Positions 63,814-64,000 of a stretch of DNA of 64,000 bases are shown piece by piece. The stretch spans positions 62,001-126,000 of the forward strand of contig CAVSID010000003.1 of NCBI GenBank assembly GCA_963727915.1, read 5' to 3'. Each line of letters begins with the position of its first letter. Within the stretch, counting starts at the first letter, position 1. The stretch comes from CAWAND01 sp963727915. GTDB lineage: Bacteria > Chloroflexota > Anaerolineae > Anaerolineales > E44-bin32. The notes under the pieces are model-generated. The model saw nothing but the letters and a program-made list of their open reading frames with translations. It ran no database searches and was not told where the DNA came from. A program made the translations under genes and the position numbers.

Positions 63814-64000
63814 CTACTTTCCGGTGTTGAGTTGAATCACATAGGCGATGGCGTTGGCTATTTGCTGATCGTTGAGCAATTGGCCGTCGCCGAAAGCTGG
63901 CATCACGATCTGGGGCTGGCTCCCCGAAGGGATCGAGCCATGGTTCAAGATGTCGGCCAGATTGGCCGAGAAATCGGCCGTCGACGCGCCGGCGATCTCC
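63814..64000 (-). CDS. Cytochrome c family protein, C-terminal part (runs off the right edge)
   Basis: About 61 codons ending at TAG 63816-63814. The reading is ADFSANLADILNHGSIPSGS, then QPQIVMPAFGDGQLLNDQQI and ANAIAYVIQLNTGK. The MPAFG (heme sixth-ligand Met) followed by a helix of the form LxDxQIAxxIAYVxxL is the standard end of class I c-type cytochromes. The CxxCH heme site would lie outside the window. It probably works in an exported electron transfer chain. Confidence 0.82.
   Translation of the reverse strand, partial: EIAGASTADFSANLADILNHGSIPSGSQPQIVMPAFGDGQLLNDQQIANAIAYVIQLNTGK

Noticed and set aside
1..64000. CRISPR arrays, rRNA genes and restriction/retron/defence modules.
   Set aside because: No regularly spaced repeats, no rRNA-like stretches and no cas, reverse-transcriptase, methylase or nuclease pairs were recognised; the SdpI and CPBP genes are the nearest thing to a defence or immunity function.

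Overview
The window is a high-G+C bacterial chromosome segment, most likely from the Chloroflexota (Anaerolineae-like). This rests on overall character: Thr/Pro-rich lipoprotein linkers, DUF4349 and PA-IL-like lipoproteins, a thioredoxin-VKOR fusion and a large mixed exopolysaccharide cluster. No rRNA or complete marker gene fixes the taxonomy. About half of the genes carry one or more single-base indels that split otherwise well-conserved proteins, including essential ones (prfA, prmC, tsaB, tsaC). These look like sequence errors rather than decay, so I report whole genes and note where the frame breaks.

Region 1 (1-25.7 kb, all minus strand) is a surface-polysaccharide locus. It holds nucleotide-sugar enzymes (gmd and fcl for GDP-fucose, pseB and a NeuB-family synthase with an SpsF-like cytidylyltransferase for a nonulosonic acid, a UDP-sugar 6-dehydrogenase with a 4-epimerase), several GT2/GT4/GT39-type glycosyltransferases, a Wzx-type flippase and an ABC exporter (Wzm/Wzt). 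It also encodes a winged-helix regulator. A 15-bp palindrome sits with identical geometry on the -10 box of the regulator's promoter and of the gmd promoter, so a local regulatory circuit is readable from the sequence.

Region 2 (25.7-43.9 kb) is housekeeping: a type-4 uracil-DNA glycosylase with rimI-tsaB-tsaE, a phosphoesterase, a DUF4349 lipoprotein, phoU, an esterase lipoprotein, prfA-prmC-tsaC (with tsaE/tsaB, three t6A genes are present), a sortase, ygfZ, a low-MW phosphatase with a fructosamine-kinase-like gene, a saccharopine-dehydrogenase-like gene, a reductase/epimerase, a secreted lytic transglycosylase, a lone receiver protein and a roadblock protein.

Region 3 (44-54.2 kb) is accessory: Trx-VKOR, a CPBP protease with SdpR and SdpI, several lipoproteins, a zone of gene remnants (ComM/YifB and histidine ammonia-lyase N-termini), and a compact cassette of a membrane protein, a LuxI/FeeM-like acyltransferase and a cytochrome P450. 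I consider this cassette the best candidate for an undescribed system.

Region 4 (54.2-64 kb) begins with a transposase remnant, a terminator and the 3' part of a tRNA-Met, which reads as an attachment-site scar. To its right lie a sugar porter, an intact GH15 glucoamylase and an SDR dehydrogenase in one operon, then a site-2 protease with CBS domains, a degraded GT2 gene and the end of a cytochrome c gene. An 18-bp palindrome of the form TTGTGA-N6-TCACAA recurs seven times across the window, both between and inside genes. No CRISPR array, rRNA or complete tRNA was seen.
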